64,000 bases of DNA from Sphingomonas parapaucimobilis NBRC 15100. GTDB lineage: Bacteria > Pseudomonadota > Alphaproteobacteria > Sphingomonadales > Sphingomonadaceae. The DNA is taken from NCBI RefSeq assembly GCF_000787715.1, contig NZ_BBPI01000076.1, positions 1 through 64,000 on the forward strand, written 5' to 3'. Shown here piece by piece: positions 25,882 to 36,710 of the stretch (positions within the stretch are counted from its first letter, which is position 1; each line of letters starts with the position of its first letter). A program made the translations under genes and the position numbers. The notes under the pieces are model-generated. The model saw only the letters and a list, made by a program, of their open reading frames with translations, did no database searches and was not told the DNA's origin.

Positions 25882-26583
25882 TCAAGCCCGCTCGCGCACC
25901 GTGCGAAACTCGATCTTCTTCTCGTACGGCGCGCCGACGATCATCCGCTTCACATAGATGCCGGGCAGATGGATCTGGTCGGGATCGAGGCTGCCCACCG
26001 GCACTACCTCTTCCACCTCGGCGACGCAGATGCGGCCCGCCGTCGCCATCGGCTGGTTGAAGTTGCGTGCGGTCTTGCGGAAGATCAGGTTCCCGGCCTC
26101 GTCGGCCTTCCACCCCTTGATGATCGACAGGTCGGCGCGGATGCCGCGTTCTAGGATATAATCCTCCCCGTCGAAGCTCTTCACTTCCTTGCCCTCGGCC
26201 ACCTTCGTGCCGACGCCCGTCTTGGTATAGAAGCCGGGGATACCCGCCCCCCCTGCCCGGCAACGCTCGGCGAGCGTCCCCTGCGGGCAGAACTCGACCT
26301 CCAGTTCACCGGACAGATACTGCCGCTCGAACTCCTTGTTCTCGCCGACATAGGACGAGATCATCTTCTTCACCTGATGCGATCGGAGCAGCTTGCCCAG
26401 GCCGACACCGTCGATCCCGGCATTGTTGCTGGCGATGGTCAGGTCCTTGACCCCGGCGGCCTCGATCGCGTCGATCAGCCGCTCCGGGATACCGCACAGG
26501 CCGAAGCCCCCGGCGCAGATCGTCATGCCGTCATGGAGCAGGCCGTCGAGCGCGGCGGCCGCGTCGGAATAGAGCTTCTGCAT
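25882..26583 (-). CDS. scoA: 3-oxoacid CoA-transferase subunit A
   Basis: 233-residue alpha subunit. Seen: the glycine loop [20 protein letters not shown] near residue 25, [15 protein letters not shown], and [40 protein letters not shown], matching the family. ATG at 26583. It is the first gene of scoA-phosphatase-scoB-GST on the minus strand, and divergent from the TPP enzyme. Confidence 0.95.
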   Translation of the reverse strand: MQKLYSDAAAALDGLLHDGMTICAGGFGLCGIPERLIDAIEAAGVKDLTIASNNAGIDGVGLGKLLRSHQVKKMISSYVGENKEFERQYLSGELEVEFCPQGTLAERCRAGGAGIPGFYTKTGVGTKVAEGKEVKSFDGEDYILERGIRADLSIIKGWKADEAGNLIFRKTARNFNQPMATAGRICVAEVEEVVPVGSLDPDQIHLPGIYVKRMIVGAPYEKKIEFRTVRERA

Positions 26584-26683
26584 GGGCGTCCTCCCTATGA
26601 TGGCGCAAGCGTTAGGCGGAGGCACGGAGCCGGGTCAAGCCAGCGTTTGCGCTTTGCAGGGAAGCGGCGTTAGGCTGCCGTCC

Positions 26684-28333
26684 ATGACCACGAAAACCGG
26701 CGGACGCCTGCTTGTCGATGCGCTTCTCGAACAGGGGTGCGACCGTATCTTCACCGTGCCGGGCGAGAGTTTCCTGGCGGTGCTCGACGCGTTGCACGAC
26801 ACGCCCGCCATCGATCTGGTGACCGGTCGGCAGGAAGGCGGCGTGACCTTCATGGCGTGCGCCGACGGCACGCTGACCGGGCGGCCGGGTGTGGCCTTCG
26901 TCACGCGCGGGCCGGGGGCGACCAATGCGGCGATCGGCGTGCATGTCGCGCGGCAGGACTCGCAACCGATGATCCTGTTCATCGGCGATGTCGATCGGGG
27001 CACCCGCGACCGCGAAGCCTTTCAAGAGGTCGATTTCCAGGCGATGTTCGCACCGCTCGCCAAATGGGCCGCACGGATCGACGATGCCGCGCGTATCCCG
27101 GAATATGTCGCCCGCGCCTATGCCACCGCGATGAGCGGGCGACCGGGGCCGGTCGTGCTGGCCCTGCCCGAGGACATGCTGTGCGATATGGTCGAGGGCG
27201 CTCCCCGCCCCCGGATCGAGCGGCCGTCGCAGGACGTGCGCATCGAAGACGTGATGGCGGCGCAGGACCTGATCGAGAAGGCCCAGCGGCCCGTCGCCAT
27301 CATCGGCGGGGCACATTGGAATGCCGAGGCCGTAGCGCTGGCCGAGCAATGGGGCGAAGCGGCGGGCATTCCGCTGGTCGCAGCGTTCCGGCGACAGGAT
27401 GCGGTGTCGGCCACCTGCCCGGTCTATGCGGGCAATCTGGGCTATGGCCCCAATCCCGCACTGGTCGCCCGGGTGAAGGAGGCCGACCTGCTGATCGTCG
27501 TCGGCGCACGGCTGGGGGAGGCGACGACCGATGGCTATACGCTCATCACGCCCGAGCATCCGGGCCAGACGCTGGTCCATATCCATCCCGACCCGGACGA
27601 GTTGCACAGCGTCTATCGCACCGACCTGGCGCTGTGTTCCGACGTCCATCAGGCACTGGGGATGCTGGAACTGCTCGCCAGCGAAGCCGCCACGCCCCGC
27701 CCCAGCGGCGCGGAGGCCCATGCCGCCTATCTCGCCTGGTCCGAACCCGCCCCGCGCGAGGGCGTGACGCTGGACCTGGGCCAATGCGTCGCGGCGATGC
27801 GCGACGCACTCCCGGCCGATTCGATCCTCTGCAACGGAGCGGGCAATTATTCGGGCTGGTGGCACCGTTACTGGCGCTACGAACCGGGGTGCCAGCTTGC
27901 CCCGACCTGCGGCGCGATGGGATACGGTGTCCCCGCCGCCACCGCCGCCGCGCTGCGGCATCCCGATCGCATGGTCGTCGCGCTGGCGGGTGACGGCTGC
28001 TTCCTGATGAACGGACAGGAACTGGCGACCGCCGTACAATATGGCGCCTCGATGCTGGTGATCGTGGTCGATAATGGCGGATATGGGACGATCCGCATGC
28101 ATCAGGAGCGCGAATATCCCGGTCGTGTGGCGGCGACGGGTCTCATCAACCCCGACTTTGCCGCGCTGGCGCGCGCCTATGGCTGCTGGAGCGAAGTGGT
28201 GACCCGGACCGAGGATTTCGCCCCTGCCCTGTCCCGCGCGATGGCAGGGACCGGCGTACGGTTGCTGCACCTGAAGACCGATATCGAGGTCATCACCCCC
28301 GCCACGACCTTGTCGCGAATCGCGAACCGCTGA
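26684..28333 (+). CDS. Thiamine pyrophosphate enzyme, acetolactate synthase-like
   Basis: 549-residue three-domain TPP enzyme. The catalytic glutamate is in TGRQEGGVTF (about residue 50), and the TPP-binding GDG...N motif is GDGCFLMNGQELATAVQYGASMLVIVVDNGG near residue 445. The layout matches the acetolactate synthase/glyoxylate carboligase/benzoylformate decarboxylase group. No ilvN regulatory subunit follows, so a biosynthetic AHAS role is doubtful; a catabolic decarboxylase or ligase is as likely. ATG at 26684 gives the usual N-terminus. It stands alone. Confidence 0.85.
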   Translation: MTTKTGGRLLVDALLEQGCDRIFTVPGESFLAVLDALHDTPAIDLVTGRQEGGVTFMACADGTLTGRPGVAFVTRGPGATNAAIGVHVARQDSQPMILFIGDVDRGTRDREAFQEVDFQAMFAPLAKWAARIDDAARIPEYVARAYATAMSGRPGPVVLALPEDMLCDMVEGAPRPRIERPSQDVRIEDVMAAQDLIEKAQRPVAIIGGAHWNAEAVALAEQWGEAAGIPLVAAFRRQDAVSATCPVYAGNLGYGPNPALVARVKEADLLIVVGARLGEATTDGYTLITPEHPGQTLVHIHPDPDELHSVYRTDLALCSDVHQALGMLELLASEAATPRPSGAEAHAAYLAWSEPAPREGVTLDLGQCVAAMRDALPADSILCNGAGNYSGWWHRYWRYEPGCQLAPTCGAMGYGVPAATAAALRHPDRMVVALAGDGCFLMNGQELATAVQYGASMLVIVVDNGGYGTIRMHQEREYPGRVAATGLINPDFAALARAYGCWSEVVTRTEDFAPALSRAMAGTGVRLLHLKTDIEVITPATTLSRIANR

Positions 28334-28491
28334 ATTCTCCCCGCGGGTGGAGGAAATCCAGAGACGCCTTCACTCGCGCCCCGTCTTACCACGCTCCACT
28401 ACCGCAGGACCATAAAAGCCTTCAAATAAAGCGGGCTAGACCCAAAATAACGCTATCATAAAAACGATTGCAGAATTTATCCTTATCCAAA

Positions 28492-28525
28492 CAAAAGAAA
28501 ACCGCCCCGGTATAAACCGGGGCGG
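28492..28525 (-). terminator. Rho-independent terminator of the CsbD gene
   Basis: The perfect 10-bp stem CCGCCCCGGT/ACCGGGGCGG is followed on the minus strand by TTTTCTTTTG, about 45 bp beyond the csbD stop. It also lies downstream of the plus-strand TPP enzyme and may serve as a bidirectional barrier. Confidence 0.85.
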
Positions 28526-28569
28526 CGAGTTCGTTGCTGATTGCTTTAGTCAGAAAACGACTAGCAGGT

Positions 28570-28752
28570 TCAGATGTTGTCGCCAAGGGCACCCTTGACC
28601 GAACCCTTCATCTGCTCGCCCTTGCCCTTGGCCTGCTGGGCTTCGCCCTCGGCCACGAGCTTGTCATTGTTGTTATGCTCGCCAATGGCCTCCTTGGCCT
28701 TACCAACCAGCTCGTTGACGTTGCCCTTGATCTTGTCGGTGAGTTCACCCAT
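28570..28752 (-). CDS. CsbD family stress-response protein
   Basis: 60-residue hydrophilic protein with the CsbD pattern: MGELTDKIKGNVNELVGKAK then EAQQAKGKGEQMKGSVKGALGDNI. In other bacteria such proteins are induced by general stress. GGAGG 5 nt upstream decides the ATG at 28752 rather than upstream in-frame Met codons. Own terminator follows. Confidence 0.93.
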   Translation of the reverse strand: MGELTDKIKGNVNELVGKAKEAIGEHNNNDKLVAEGEAQQAKGKGEQMKGSVKGALGDNI

Positions 28753-28843
28753 GATGGCCTCCATTTGCTGAGGGATCGTGAAATCCCGTTGAACACTCGG
28801 AAACACAACGGTTCGTTACGCGGCAAGTTCCGTGAAATTAAAG

Positions 28844-29866
28844 TTAGATCAGTCCCGCCAGCGGGCTCGACGGGTCGGCATAGCGGCGCATCCCCATGCG
28901 CCCGGCGCGATAGGCCATGCGCCCCGCCTCGACGCCCGCCTTCATCGCGCGGGCCATCAGCACAGGGTCCTTGGCCTCGGCGATCGCGGTGTTCATCAGC
29001 ACGCCGTCACAGCCCAGTTCCATGGCGACGGCCGCTTCCGACGCGGTGCCGACACCCGCATCGACCAGCACAGGCACCTTGGCCCCCTCGACGATCAGGC
29101 GGATCGTCACCTTGTTCTGGATGCCCAGCCCCGATCCGATCGGCGCGCCCAGCGGCATGATCGCCACCGCCCCGACATCCTCCAGCCGCTTGGCGGCGAT
29201 GGGGTCGTCGACGCAATAGACCATGGGCTTGAAGCCTTCCTTGGCCAGGATCTCGGTCGCACGCAGCGTCTCGACCATGTCCGGATAAAGCGTCTTCGCC
29301 TCGCCCAGAACCTCCAGCTTGACCAGCTCCCAGCCGCCCGCCTCGCGCGCCAGCCGCAGCGTGCGAATCGCATCCTCGGCGGTGAAACAGCCCGCCGTGT
29401 TGGGCAGATAGGTGATCTTTTTCGGGTCGATGAAATCGGTCAGCATCGGCGCGTTGCGGTCCGACACGTTGACCCGGCGCACCGCGACCGTGACGATCTC
29501 CGCACCCGCCGCCTCGACCGCTGCGGCATTCTGCGCAAAGTCCTTGTACTTGCCGGTGCCGACGATCAGGCGCGAACGGAAACGCTGCCCCGCGACCTCC
29601 CACGAATCATCGTCCGCCGCCTCGGTCATCGCCTCCGCCGCATGATCGCCGCCGCCGACAAAATGCACGATCTCGATCTCGTCGCCATCCTCGACCTGCA
29701 CCTGCGCCAGGGTCGAACGGGGCACGACCTCCAGGTTGCGCTCCACCGCCACCTTTTCGGGCACCAGCCCCAGCTGGTTCGCCAGATCGGCCAGCGACAG
29801 GCCCGCCACTACCCGCTTATGCTCGCCATTCACGGTGATCGTCACGGTTCCATCGGTATGGGGCAT
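28844..29866 (-). CDS. thiG: Fused sulfur carrier ThiS - thiazole synthase ThiG
   Basis: 340-residue fusion. Residues about 5-73 are a ThiS ubiquitin-like fold ending in EIVHFVGGG; after an acidic linker ([16 protein letters not shown]) comes a complete ThiG TIM barrel ([66 protein letters not shown]). Free ThiS needs a C-terminal Gly-Gly to carry the thiocarboxylate; here it is internal. ATG at 29866 is preferred; an alternative GTG lies 9 bp upstream. No TPP riboswitch is visible in the short upstream gap. Confidence 0.94.
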   Translation of the reverse strand: MPHTDGTVTITVNGEHKRVVAGLSLADLANQLGLVPEKVAVERNLEVVPRSTLAQVQVEDGDEIEIVHFVGGGDHAAEAMTEAADDDSWEVAGQRFRSRLIVGTGKYKDFAQNAAAVEAAGAEIVTVAVRRVNVSDRNAPMLTDFIDPKKITYLPNTAGCFTAEDAIRTLRLAREAGGWELVKLEVLGEAKTLYPDMVETLRATEILAKEGFKPMVYCVDDPIAAKRLEDVGAVAIMPLGAPIGSGLGIQNKVTIRLIVEGAKVPVLVDAGVGTASEAAVAMELGCDGVLMNTAIAEAKDPVLMARAMKAGVEAGRMAYRAGRMGMRRYADPSSPLAGLI

Positions 29867-29979
29867 ATGTGTCACTTACCATGCAAGTCGCTGCCCGCTC
29901 GACGTGGGATAGGGCATGCGGTTAAGGAAGGCCCTCGATCTAGGCCCGGCCATCCCGAGCCGCAACCATGGGAGTGCCG

Positions 29980-30414
29980 ATGCCCGCGACCGTTTATGTC
30001 CTCAACGGGCCGAACCTGAACCTGCTCGGCCTGCGTGAGCCGCATATCTATGGCCATGACACGCTGGACGATATTGCGGGGCTGCTGGAGGACCGGGCGC
30101 GCGAACTCGATCTGACGATCGACATGCGCCAGTCCAACCATGAAGGCCATCTGATCGACTGGCTGCACGAGGCCCAGGCCTATGAGGCGAAGGCCGTGCT
30201 GCTCAACGCCGGGGGCTTCACCCATAGCTCGATCGCGATCCATGACGCGATCAAGTCGGTGACGACCCCGGTGATCGAGGTTCACCTATCCAACCCTCAT
30301 GCACGGGAGCCATTCCGGCATGAGAGCTTCATCGGGCGTGCCGCAAAAGGCACAATCGCGGGTTTTGGCGCGCATTCCTATCTGCTCGCGCTTGAAGCCG
30401 CGGCCCGGTTCTGA
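29980..30414 (+). CDS. aroQ: Type II 3-dehydroquinate dehydratase
   Basis: 144-residue class II dehydroquinase of the shikimate pathway. Active-site elements are [21 protein letters not shown] near the N-terminus (catalytic tyrosine in IYG), [27 protein letters not shown] and [20 protein letters not shown] at 29980 gives the usual N-terminus. The next gene, accB, starts 15 bp on, forming aroQ-accB-accC as in many alphaproteobacteria. Confidence 0.97.
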   Translation: MPATVYVLNGPNLNLLGLREPHIYGHDTLDDIAGLLEDRARELDLTIDMRQSNHEGHLIDWLHEAQAYEAKAVLLNAGGFTHSSIAIHDAIKSVTTPVIEVHLSNPHAREPFRHESFIGRAAKGTIAGFGAHSYLLALEAAARF

Positions 30415-30428
30415 CAGGAGCGCGTCCC

Positions 30429-30917
30429 ATGACCGAAAAGACCGAACAAGCGATGAAGGTCGATGTCGACCTCGTCCGTCAGCTCGCCGAGCTGCTCGAC
30501 GCCACCGCCCTGACCGAAATTGAGGTCGAGCATGGCGACCGCAAGATCCGCGTCGCGCGCAAGGCCGCGGCCGTCGCCCAGATGGGCTATGCGCCAGCGC
30601 CTGTGGCCGCGCCCGCGCCGGCCGCCGCCGCGCCAGTCGCCCCCGCCGCAGCGGAAGTCGGCGCATCGGCCCCGGCTGCGTCAGCCAATGCCGTGAAGTC
30701 GCCGATGGTCGGCACCGTCTATCTGTCGGCCGAGCCGGGCGCCAAGCCCTTCGCCTCGGTGGGGCAGAAGGTCGCCGCCGGTGACACGCTGCTGATCGTG
30801 GAGGCCATGAAGGTGATGAACCCGATCACCGCGACCCAGGCGGGCACCGTGACCGCCGTCCTGGTCGAGAACGGCCAGCCGGTCGAGTTCGACCAGCCCC
30901 TGGTCGTCGTCGAGTAA
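30429..30917 (+). CDS. accB: Acetyl-CoA carboxylase biotin carboxyl carrier protein
   Basis: 162-residue BCCP. The N-terminus dimerises, the middle is a flexible Ala/Pro linker ([15 protein letters not shown]), and the C-terminal biotinyl domain has the acceptor lysine at residue 128 in [10 protein letters not shown]. It transfers CO2 from AccC to the carboxyltransferase in fatty acid synthesis. AGGAG lies upstream of the ATG. accC starts 6 bp after the stop. Confidence 0.97.
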   Translation: MTEKTEQAMKVDVDLVRQLAELLDATALTEIEVEHGDRKIRVARKAAAVAQMGYAPAPVAAPAPAAAAPVAPAAAEVGASAPAASANAVKSPMVGTVYLSAEPGAKPFASVGQKVAAGDTLLIVEAMKVMNPITATQAGTVTAVLVENGQPVEFDQPLVVVE

Positions 30918-30923
30918 GCCGCC

Positions 30924-32276
<1,353 letters not shown>

Positions 32277-32289
32277 GTCCCCTGCTGGT

Positions 32290-32308
32290 TCCTCCCCTTG
32301 CAGGGGAA
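32290..32308. repeat. Fragment of type B palindromic repeat
   Basis: CCTCCCCTTGCAGGGGAAG resembles the first palindrome of the elements at 8276 and 19583; it is truncated here and lies between accC and its terminator. Confidence 0.5.
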
Positions 32309-32318
32309 GAAAAATTTG

Positions 32319-32351
32319 AGGCCCTCTTCCGGACGGAAGGGGGCCTTTTTG
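32319..32351 (+). terminator. Rho-independent terminator of the accBC operon
   Basis: The 12-bp stem AGGCCCTCTTCC/GGAAGGGGGCCT (one G-U) with a GGAC loop is followed by TTTTT, about 43 bp after the accC stop. Confidence 0.85.
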
Positions 32352-32411
32352 TGCGGTGCGGGCTGCATTCGCTCTCCACAAAGCCCGGCGAGCGTGGCAC
32401 AAGCGTCAGCG

Positions 32412-32747
32412 ATGAAGGCGATGATCCTCCACAACCCGCGCTGCTCCAAGTCGCGCGAGACGCTGGCCCTGCTGAACGAAGCCGGTGCGGACGTGACGAT
32501 CGTCAATTATCTGAAGATCCCACCCGCCGCCGACGAACTGCGTCGCCTGTACGCCAAGGCCGGGCTGTCGCCGCGCGACGGGCTGCGCAAGGCGGAGGCC
32601 GAAGCGAAGGCACTGGCCGACGCCGACGATGCCACGATCCTCGCCGCCATGGCCGCCAACCCCATTCTGATCGAGCGGCCCTTGGTGGAGACGGCCAAGG
32701 GCGTCGTGATCGGCCGTCCGCCGGAAGCCGTGCGGGGCATCCTGTGA
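32412..32747 (+). CDS. arsC: ArsC family glutaredoxin-dependent arsenate reductase-like protein
   Basis: 111-residue thioredoxin-fold protein of the ArsC/YfgD family. The expected catalytic cysteine is in HNPRCSKSRETLALL, and the C-terminal ANPILIERPLVETAKGVVIGRPPE contains the arginine region that binds oxyanion. It may act on arsenate, but no other ars genes are near; many homologues have no proven role. ATG at 32412 chosen, with a second Met three codons in. Confidence 0.86.
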   Translation: MKAMILHNPRCSKSRETLALLNEAGADVTIVNYLKIPPAADELRRLYAKAGLSPRDGLRKAEAEAKALADADDATILAAMAANPILIERPLVETAKGVVIGRPPEAVRGIL

Positions 32748-32760
32748 ACGCTGCCCATAA

Positions 32761-33246
<486 letters not shown>

Positions 33247-33351
33247 CGCAACCCTGATTTACCCGTACCGGGCTGACATCCGGCCCGACTAAAACCGTAT
33301 CACCGCCCCTGGCCTGTCGCCGGGGACGGGCAAGCAGAGAGAGAATGACAC

Positions 33352-34764
33352 ATGGCGAATACGGCCAGCGACATCCTGAAGCAGATCAAGGACGAAGAGA
33401 TCGAGTGGGTCGACCTGCGTTTCACCGATCCCAAGGGCAAGTGGCAGCACCTGACCATGGTCGCCTCGATCCTGGGTGAGGATGAGCTGACCGACGGCCT
33501 GATGTTCGACGGTTCGTCGATCGAGGGCTGGAAGGCCATCAACGAGTCGGACATGGTCCTGAAGCCCGACCTCGACGCGGTGTACACCGATCCGTTCTCG
33601 GCGACCCCGATGCTGATCGTGTTCTGCGACATCGTCGAGCCGTCGACCGGCGAACTCTACGCCCGCGATCCGCGCTCGACCGCCAAGCGCGCCGAGGCGT
33701 TCGTGAAGACCACCGGCATCGGCGACACCGTCTATGTCGGTCCGGAAGCCGAGTTCTTCATGTTCGACAATGTGCAGTTCGACACGAACTATGCGTCGTC
33801 CTACTTCAAGATCGACGATATCGAGCTGCCGACCAACACCGGCCGCGAATATGAGGGCGGCAATCTCGGCCACCGTCCGCGCGCCAAGGGCGGCTATTTC
33901 CCCGTCGCGCCGGTCGACTCGGCCGTCGACATCCGTGGCGAGATGGTCTCGACCATGCTCGAAATGGGCCTGCCCTGCGACAAGCACCACCACGAGGTCG
34001 CCGCCGCGCAGCACGAGCTGGGCATGACCTTCGGCACGCTGACCCAGACCGCCGACCGCATGCAGATCTATAAGTATGTCGTGCATCAGGTCGCGCAGGC
34101 TTACGGCAAGACCGCGACCTTCATGCCCAAGCCGATCAAGGAAGATAACGGCTCGGGCATGCACACCCACTTCTCGATCTGGGAAGGCAAGACCCCGCTG
34201 TTCGCCGGCAACGGCTATGCAGGGCTCTCGGAAACCTGCCTGTACTTCATCGGCGGCGTCATCAAGCATGCCAAGGCGCTGAACGCCTTCACCAACCCGA
34301 CCACCAACAGCTACAAGCGCCTGGTGCCGGGTTATGAAGCGCCGGTGCTGCTCGCCTATTCGGCGCGCAACCGCTCGGCCTCGTGCCGCATCCCGTACGG
34401 CACCGGCCCGAAGTCGAAGCGCGTCGAAGTGCGCTTCCCCGACGCGCTGGCCAACCCGTACCTTGCCTATGCGGCACTGCTGATGGCGGGTCTGGACGGC
34501 ATCCAGAACAAGATCCATCCGGGCGAAGCGATGGACAAGAACCTGTACGACCTGCCGCCCGCCGAACTGGCCCAGGTCCCGACCGTCGCCGGTAGCTTGC
34601 GCGAAGCGCTCGACTCGCTGGCCGCCGACCACGACTTCCTGCTGAAGGGCGACGTGTTCACTAAGGACCAGATCGAGAGCTATATCGAGCTGAAGATGCA
34701 CGAAGTGATGCGCTGGGAAATGACCCCCAGCCCGGTCGAATACGACATGTACTACAGCGGCTGA
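33352..34764 (+). CDS. glnA: Glutamine synthetase type I
   Basis: 470-residue dodecameric enzyme forming glutamine from glutamate and ammonia. Seen: [65 protein letters not shown] and the adenylylation site Tyr399 in [11 protein letters not shown]. The adenylylation tyrosine means it is regulated by GlnE as well as by the sigma-54 promoter. It is followed by a strong terminator. Confidence 0.98.
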   Translation: MANTASDILKQIKDEEIEWVDLRFTDPKGKWQHLTMVASILGEDELTDGLMFDGSSIEGWKAINESDMVLKPDLDAVYTDPFSATPMLIVFCDIVEPSTGELYARDPRSTAKRAEAFVKTTGIGDTVYVGPEAEFFMFDNVQFDTNYASSYFKIDDIELPTNTGREYEGGNLGHRPRAKGGYFPVAPVDSAVDIRGEMVSTMLEMGLPCDKHHHEVAAAQHELGMTFGTLTQTADRMQIYKYVVHQVAQAYGKTATFMPKPIKEDNGSGMHTHFSIWEGKTPLFAGNGYAGLSETCLYFIGGVIKHAKALNAFTNPTTNSYKRLVPGYEAPVLLAYSARNRSASCRIPYGTGPKSKRVEVRFPDALANPYLAYAALLMAGLDGIQNKIHPGEAMDKNLYDLPPAELAQVPTVAGSLREALDSLAADHDFLLKGDVFTKDQIESYIELKMHEVMRWEMTPSPVEYDMYYSG

Positions 34765-34793
34765 TCCAGCCCCTGCACGATGTCACTACGGGG

Positions 34794-34822
34794 AAAGGGG
34801 CCGCAAGGCCCCTTTCTTTTTT
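34794..34822 (+). terminator. Rho-independent terminator of glnBA
   Basis: The 9-bp perfect stem AAAGGGGCC/GGCCCCTTT with a GCAA tetraloop is followed by CTTTTTTG, 29 bp after the glnA stop. Confidence 0.92.
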
Positions 34823-34881
34823 GCTTGAATGACCAATACCCGCCCGGGAAGATGGTTCGCAAACTGGGACAGCATAGACCG

Positions 34882-35316
34882 ATGTCGAAGATCATAGTGG
34901 CGGGACTGGGATGGGTAGCCTTGACCGGCGCGACACTGCCGCCCGAAACCGCCCTCAAGAAGCTGGATTTCTGTGCAAGGCTGGCGGTCAATATCGGCGT
35001 CGACAAGCCGGCAGCCCCCGATGGTCGTACCGAATGGACCATCAATGCGATGAACTTTGGACAGCGCTTCTTCTTAGGCGGCACCGCCGCCACGGGCGTC
35101 AGCGTCACCCCCATCGAACCCGCAACCGTGGATGACTATCGCCGAGCCGAAGACATGTGTGGGCCAGATGGCAAGGGCGCGATCTGCAAACTGGTCGGCC
35201 CGATGAACTTCCGATTCCTGTGGAAGGGCAACAGGGTCATCACGCCGATAGCGGCTGGCGAAAAGGCGACGATCTGGGTCAAAGGTCTCAAGACGACCTG
35301 TCGAACCGAAGCCTGA
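34882..35316 (+). CDS. Small secreted protein, unknown function
   Basis: 144-residue protein with a signal-peptide-like start (MSKIIVAGLGWVALTGATLPPETA) followed by a soluble domain with four cysteines (FCARL, DMCGPDG, AICKLVG, TTCRTEA) that may form disulfides. No family recognised. ATG at 34882 is chosen over an upstream frame that overlaps the glnA terminator. It is the only intact gene of a run of four small secreted-protein-like frames, the rest being broken. Confidence 0.6.
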   Translation: MSKIIVAGLGWVALTGATLPPETALKKLDFCARLAVNIGVDKPAAPDGRTEWTINAMNFGQRFFLGGTAATGVSVTPIEPATVDDYRRAEDMCGPDGKGAICKLVGPMNFRFLWKGNRVITPIAAGEKATIWVKGLKTTCRTEA

Positions 35317-35389
35317 GCGGCGGTGTGGATCGCGCGGTGCGCCGAGTGATCACAGACCGCGCCGATGACAAAAGGGAAGTACCAAGGTC

Positions 35390-35655
35390 ATGTTGATTTG
35401 GCTTGCCGCAATCGCTTCTATTTCCAGCTACCCGGCAGCATTGGAGCCTGTTGGCCCATAGGACGCTTCGGCACCCTCCAATGAGTAACTTCACTTACGA
35501 AAGGTCGATGGCGATCATAAAATCTATATCGCGCTCCAAGGCAAATCCAAGACGTAACCGCCCAGGCAGGTAATCAAAATATCATAATCATCGGCGCGAA
35601 TCCGACTGAAGCCAAAATACTTTCTTTTTTTGGCGACAAATGCCGGAAGAGCTGA
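35390..35655 (+). pseudogene. Decayed small secreted protein gene
   Basis: Starts like a secreted protein (MLIWLAAIASISSYPAALEP) but meets TAG at codon 24 and TAA at codon 33. The same frame then reads VDGDHKIYIALQGKSK; after a one-base shift near 35549 it continues DVTAQAGNQNIIIIGANPTE and AKILSFFGDKCRKS to a stop. Two in-frame stops plus a frameshift make this a dead gene of about 85 codons. The surrounding 35500-35760 is AT-rich compared with the rest of the window. No family recognised. Confidence 0.5.
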
Positions 35656-35788
35656 TGCCCTCCCCATCATTCTTCACGAAACACATAAATGCCATTTCAT
35701 CAGCCGTCACGAACCTGTAATATTATTTGATGGGGGTTACAGAATTACCCCGCTTACCAACCCCCTACCGACCTGCCTGCCGTTCTGA
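35656..35788. other. AT-rich gap in the decayed island
   Basis: No gene is seen. The stretch is distinctly richer in A/T than its neighbours, which is consistent with decayed or foreign sequence. Confidence 0.4.
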
Positions 35789-36155
35789 GGCTGGAAACGC
35801 AATCTGGAGGGCGGATCGGATTTGTTCGCCGCCAAACGCAACGAAGCCGTTCGCTATCTGAACCAGCTGGGACGCAGCTATGCGGCTCGACAGCTCACGC
35901 TGGAGGCCGTCGCACGATGGAATGGGGGGAGCCTGTCATCGTTGGGATGGCAATAGCTCGATCAGAAACCCTGACATGCTTTGCGCCCCCGGTACGGGCA
36001 ACATAGGCTGGGACATGACGGATGCAGCCAATCAAGGGCGGACGCTTCAACAGTTGCCAGCACGTGATGGCGCGCGGCTGAACCAGCCACCTCGTCGGGG
36101 CGTCGACCGTTATCGATATTCAGGAGTCTGCTATGCGAATCGACTCGTTCGCTAA
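35789..36155 (+). pseudogene. Frameshifted gene, unknown family (lysozyme/transglycosylase-like?)
   Basis: One frame reads DLFAAKRNEAVRYLNQLG then YAARQLTLEAVARWNGG, and breaks at a run of six G (35924-35929). Removing one G joins it to HRWDGNSSIRNPDMLCAP and GTGNIGWDMTDAANQG in the next frame, giving a continuous product of about 120 residues. The upstream end has an in-frame stop at 35786, so the N-terminus is missing too. The WNGG element recalls muramidase-like proteins, but I cannot assign a family. The 3' end overlaps the next lipoprotein start. Confidence 0.6.
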
Positions 36156-36692
36156 CATGCTCAAGCTGTTTCTTGCGCCGTGCCTGGCGATCGTCAGCGC
36201 GTGTGGCACATCGGAATCGGAGGCCAATGCGGTTTCGGTTTCCACCGGCCGTCAGAACGGTGCTGCCCCAGCGACTCCATCGGCGGCCGTTACTCCGAGC
36301 GCCTCCAAACGCGACGATAGGCTGTCTCTTCCGGGTGGCGCTGCCGTTCCTGGCAAAGTCGATGAAAGCAAGGTGCCCAGGACGACCCGCGTGTCGTCAA
36401 GCTGCTCGCCCGGCATGGCAGCTTAATCGTCCTATCCGACACCTATCCCTTCAAACCGCAAGCTTTGGGGCGATGCCAGGCGGGCGGCGAGACATGGTTC
36501 CGCGTCCTCGACACCCGTTCACGGACCGAACGCTATGCGCGGATGGTCAACAGCGGCCTGGGAACGGAGCAATGGGGCGATCCCCCCGCGACCGTCTCTC
36601 CCGATGGCGCGACGATCACGCTCAATCTGTTGTCGGAACCGCCCGTCAAGTTGCAACTGACCGATGACGGGCATGTCCGCGCCGCCCCATAG
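36133..36692 (+). pseudogene. Frameshifted lipoprotein gene
   Basis: It begins with a good AGGAG site and a lipoprotein signal (LFLAPCLAIVSAC, lipobox cysteine) followed by a Ser/Ala/Pro-rich linker. The frame ends early at 36426. From about 36375 the next frame continues AQDDPRVVKLLARHGSLIVL and GETWFRVLDTRSRTERYARM through to 36692, so restoring one base near 36373 gives a single protein of about 186 residues. Family unknown. It could be an authentic pseudogene or a sequencing error. Confidence 0.65.
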
Positions 36693-36710
36693 GCTCGAAT
36701 GCTCTGGCGT

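Noticed and set aside
26612..28270. A 552-codon minus-strand frame opposite the TPP enzyme
   Set aside because: Low-complexity antisense translation; the plus strand has the catalytic Glu and TPP-binding motif.
29867..29979. TPP riboswitch upstream of the thiamine gene
   Set aside because: The gap is only 113 bp and shared with a divergent gene; no CUGAGA or ACCUGAUCUGGGU-like THI-box elements were found.
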